From: Acidobacteriaceae bacterium
Lineage (GTDB): Bacteria; Acidobacteriota; Terriglobia; Terriglobales; Acidobacteriaceae
DNA: 9,616 nt
Reading direction: 5' to 3'
Assembly: GCA_003139975.1 (NCBI GenBank)
Contig: PLHN01000460.1
Location: 1 to 9,616 of the forward strand
Within the stretch, counting starts at the first letter, position 1. Each line of letters begins with the position of its first letter. The notes beneath the pieces were generated by a model. That model had not been told where the DNA came from. It ran no database searches and worked only from the letters and a program-made list of their open reading frames with translations. The position numbers and the translations under genes were made by a program. Below, piece after piece: positions 7,542 to 9,616 of this stretch.

Positions 7542-7570
7542 AGAATACGGTTCCAGCCAACGCCCGGCAA
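7542..7570 (-). promoter_or_regulatory. Possible promoter of the CDF exporter gene
   Basis: On the minus strand TTGCCG (7565-7570), a 17-base spacer and TATTCT (7542-7547) match the -35 and -10 consensus at 4/6 each. The -10 box ends six bases before the ATG at 7535, so the message would be leaderless or nearly so. No metal-regulator operator is recognisable. Confidence 0.3.
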
Positions 7571-7603
7571 GGTACGTTGGAGTGCTGGTGTGGCACGGAC
7601 CTG

Positions 7604-7624
7604 CCCTGAGCGTAGCCGAAGGGG
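7604..7624. repeat. Dispersed REP-like intergenic repeat
   Basis: The core CCTGAGCGTAGCCGAAGG is an imperfect palindrome of a type found many times in intergenic DNA of environmental bacteria (variants of CCTTCGACTACGCTCAGG). It lies in the divergent gap between the CDF exporter and the DinB-like gene and is followed by the palindrome GGGGCCCC (7621-7628). Recognition is from memory of the motif family; its copy number in this genome cannot be seen here. Confidence 0.55.
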
Positions 7625-7666
7625 CCCCGCACGCGTTATCCTTAACCCCGCCCTCGGAGGATGGTT

Positions 7667-8182
7667 ATGAAACGAATGCACACCGCGCTAGCCCTGCTCG
7701 TACTCGCCGCATCCGCGACCGCCCAAGTCAAGAACCCAGTCGCGGCCGCCCTCAAAGACACGCTGCCCGGCCGCCAGAAAAACACCGTCGCTGCCGTCGA
7801 AGCCATGCCCGCTGACAAGTTCAGCTACAAGCCCTCTGCCGACCAGATGACATTCGGCCACCTGGTCGCGCACATGATCGAATCGAACAATTCATTCTGC
7901 AGCGCAGCCTCCGCCGTCCCGGCACCCAAGGTGGAGGAGGCCAAGGAAACAGACGCAAAGGACAAACTGGTCGCCGCCCTCAAAGCCTCGTTTGATTTCT
8001 GCGGCAACGCGCTCGCGAAAATGGATGACTCCAAACTGGGCGAGATGACGGAGGGCCACGGCCAGCAATTTTCGCGCGCCCGATTCGCCCTGATCCTCGC
8101 CGGAAGCTGGGCCGACCACTACGCTGAGGCGGCCATGTATTTGCGTCTGAATGGCATATTGCCGCCTACGGCGAAAAAGTAA
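7667..8182 (+). CDS. Secreted DinB-like (DinB/YfiT four-helix) protein
   Basis: A 171-residue protein. The ATG at 7667 is chosen because GGAGG at 7656-7660 is six bases upstream; an in-frame ATG at 7661 directly abuts that site and is less likely. A signal peptide is evident (MKRMHTALALLVLAASATA, cleavage before Q20). The rest has the DinB pattern: TFGHLVAHMIESNNSFCSAA (62-81) contributes H69, and GSWADHYAEAAMYLRLNGIL (146-165) gives H151 and the characteristic YLRLNGILPP ending. DinB-fold enzymes normally bind a metal with three His, the last two spaced HxxxH. Here the first of that pair is Ser147, so the metal site is probably altered or lost. Exported DinB-like proteins are common in Acidobacteriota; substrate and role are unknown. 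A strong terminator follows the TAA. Confidence 0.85.
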   Translation: MKRMHTALALLVLAASATAQVKNPVAAALKDTLPGRQKNTVAAVEAMPADKFSYKPSADQMTFGHLVAHMIESNNSFCSAASAVPAPKVEEAKETDAKDKLVAALKASFDFCGNALAKMDDSKLGEMTEGHGQQFSRARFALILAGSWADHYAEAAMYLRLNGILPPTAKK

Positions 8183-8192
8183 TCTCGTGTGG

Positions 8193-8215
8193 GGCGGACA
8201 CTCCTGTCCGCCTTT

Positions 8216-8216
<1 letters not shown>
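8193..8216 (+). terminator. Rho-independent terminator of the DinB-like gene
   Basis: A perfect 8-bp stem GGCGGACA (8193-8200) / TGTCCGCC (8205-8212) with loop CTCC is followed by TTTT (8213-8216). It starts 10 bases after the DinB-like stop. The ligA stop (8216-8218) touches the T-run, so the hairpin sits exactly between two convergent genes. Reading from ligA there is no T-run after the stem, so it mainly serves the plus strand. Confidence 0.8.

Positions 8217-9616
<1,400 letters not shown>

Noticed and set aside
7406..7681. Minus-strand open frames running through the 7604-7624 repeat
   Set aside because: The LRLRSGQ-type peptide is the usual artefact of translating this dispersed repeat.

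Overview
The window looks like a chromosomal segment of an Acidobacteriota bacterium, probably an uncultured soil relative of the Koribacter/Sulfotelmatobacter type. This is inferred from the mix of genes, not from any search. The clues are the C-terminus of an Oar-like TonB-dependent receptor, a second protein with a carboxypeptidase-regulatory-like (CarboxypepD_reg) domain, a secreted DinB-like protein, the gene order DUF1385 - prfA - prmC, moderately high GC, and dispersed intergenic repeats. Most of the window is housekeeping. The unusual part is how its translation-termination operon has been interrupted.

Layout: 1-462 (+) is the end of a TonB-dependent receptor. 514-1473 (-) is prmC, the release-factor glutamine methyltransferase. 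1546-1959 (-) is a PIN-domain toxin and 1967-2227 (-) its ribbon-helix-helix antitoxin, with a promoter/operator at 2221-2265. 2356-3054 (+) is a small secreted protein. 3077-4156 (-) is prfA (RF1). 4196-4567 (-) is a four-helix-bundle (23S rRNA intervening-sequence family) protein. 4722-5720 (-) is a DUF1385 membrane protein. 5968-6375 (+) is a bacteriohemerythrin. 6552-7535 (-) is a CDF zinc/cation exporter. 7667-8182 (+) is a secreted DinB-like protein followed by a strong hairpin terminator. 8216-9616 (-) is the C-terminal two thirds of NAD-dependent DNA ligase (ligA), which continues past the window.

How the genes fit together: PrmC methylates the GGQ glutamine of RF1, so prfA and prmC are normally neighbours, often with the DUF1385 gene upstream. 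Here that minus-strand operon has been invaded twice. A four-helix-bundle gene sits between DUF1385 and prfA, bracketed by inverted arrays of a GTCGNNN heptamer that share a perfect 17-bp inverted repeat. Between prfA and prmC lie about 1.6 kb holding the toxin-antitoxin pair and an opposite-strand secreted-protein gene. That last gene is bracketed by a perfect 17-bp direct repeat, one copy of which is the last codons and stop of prfA. This looks like the scar of an insertion at the prfA 3' end. As a result prmC can no longer easily be read from prfA and may depend on the toxin-antitoxin promoter.

The rest (hemerythrin, CDF exporter, DinB-like protein, ligase) are unrelated single-gene units. 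I see no tRNA, rRNA, CRISPR array, integrase or transposase.
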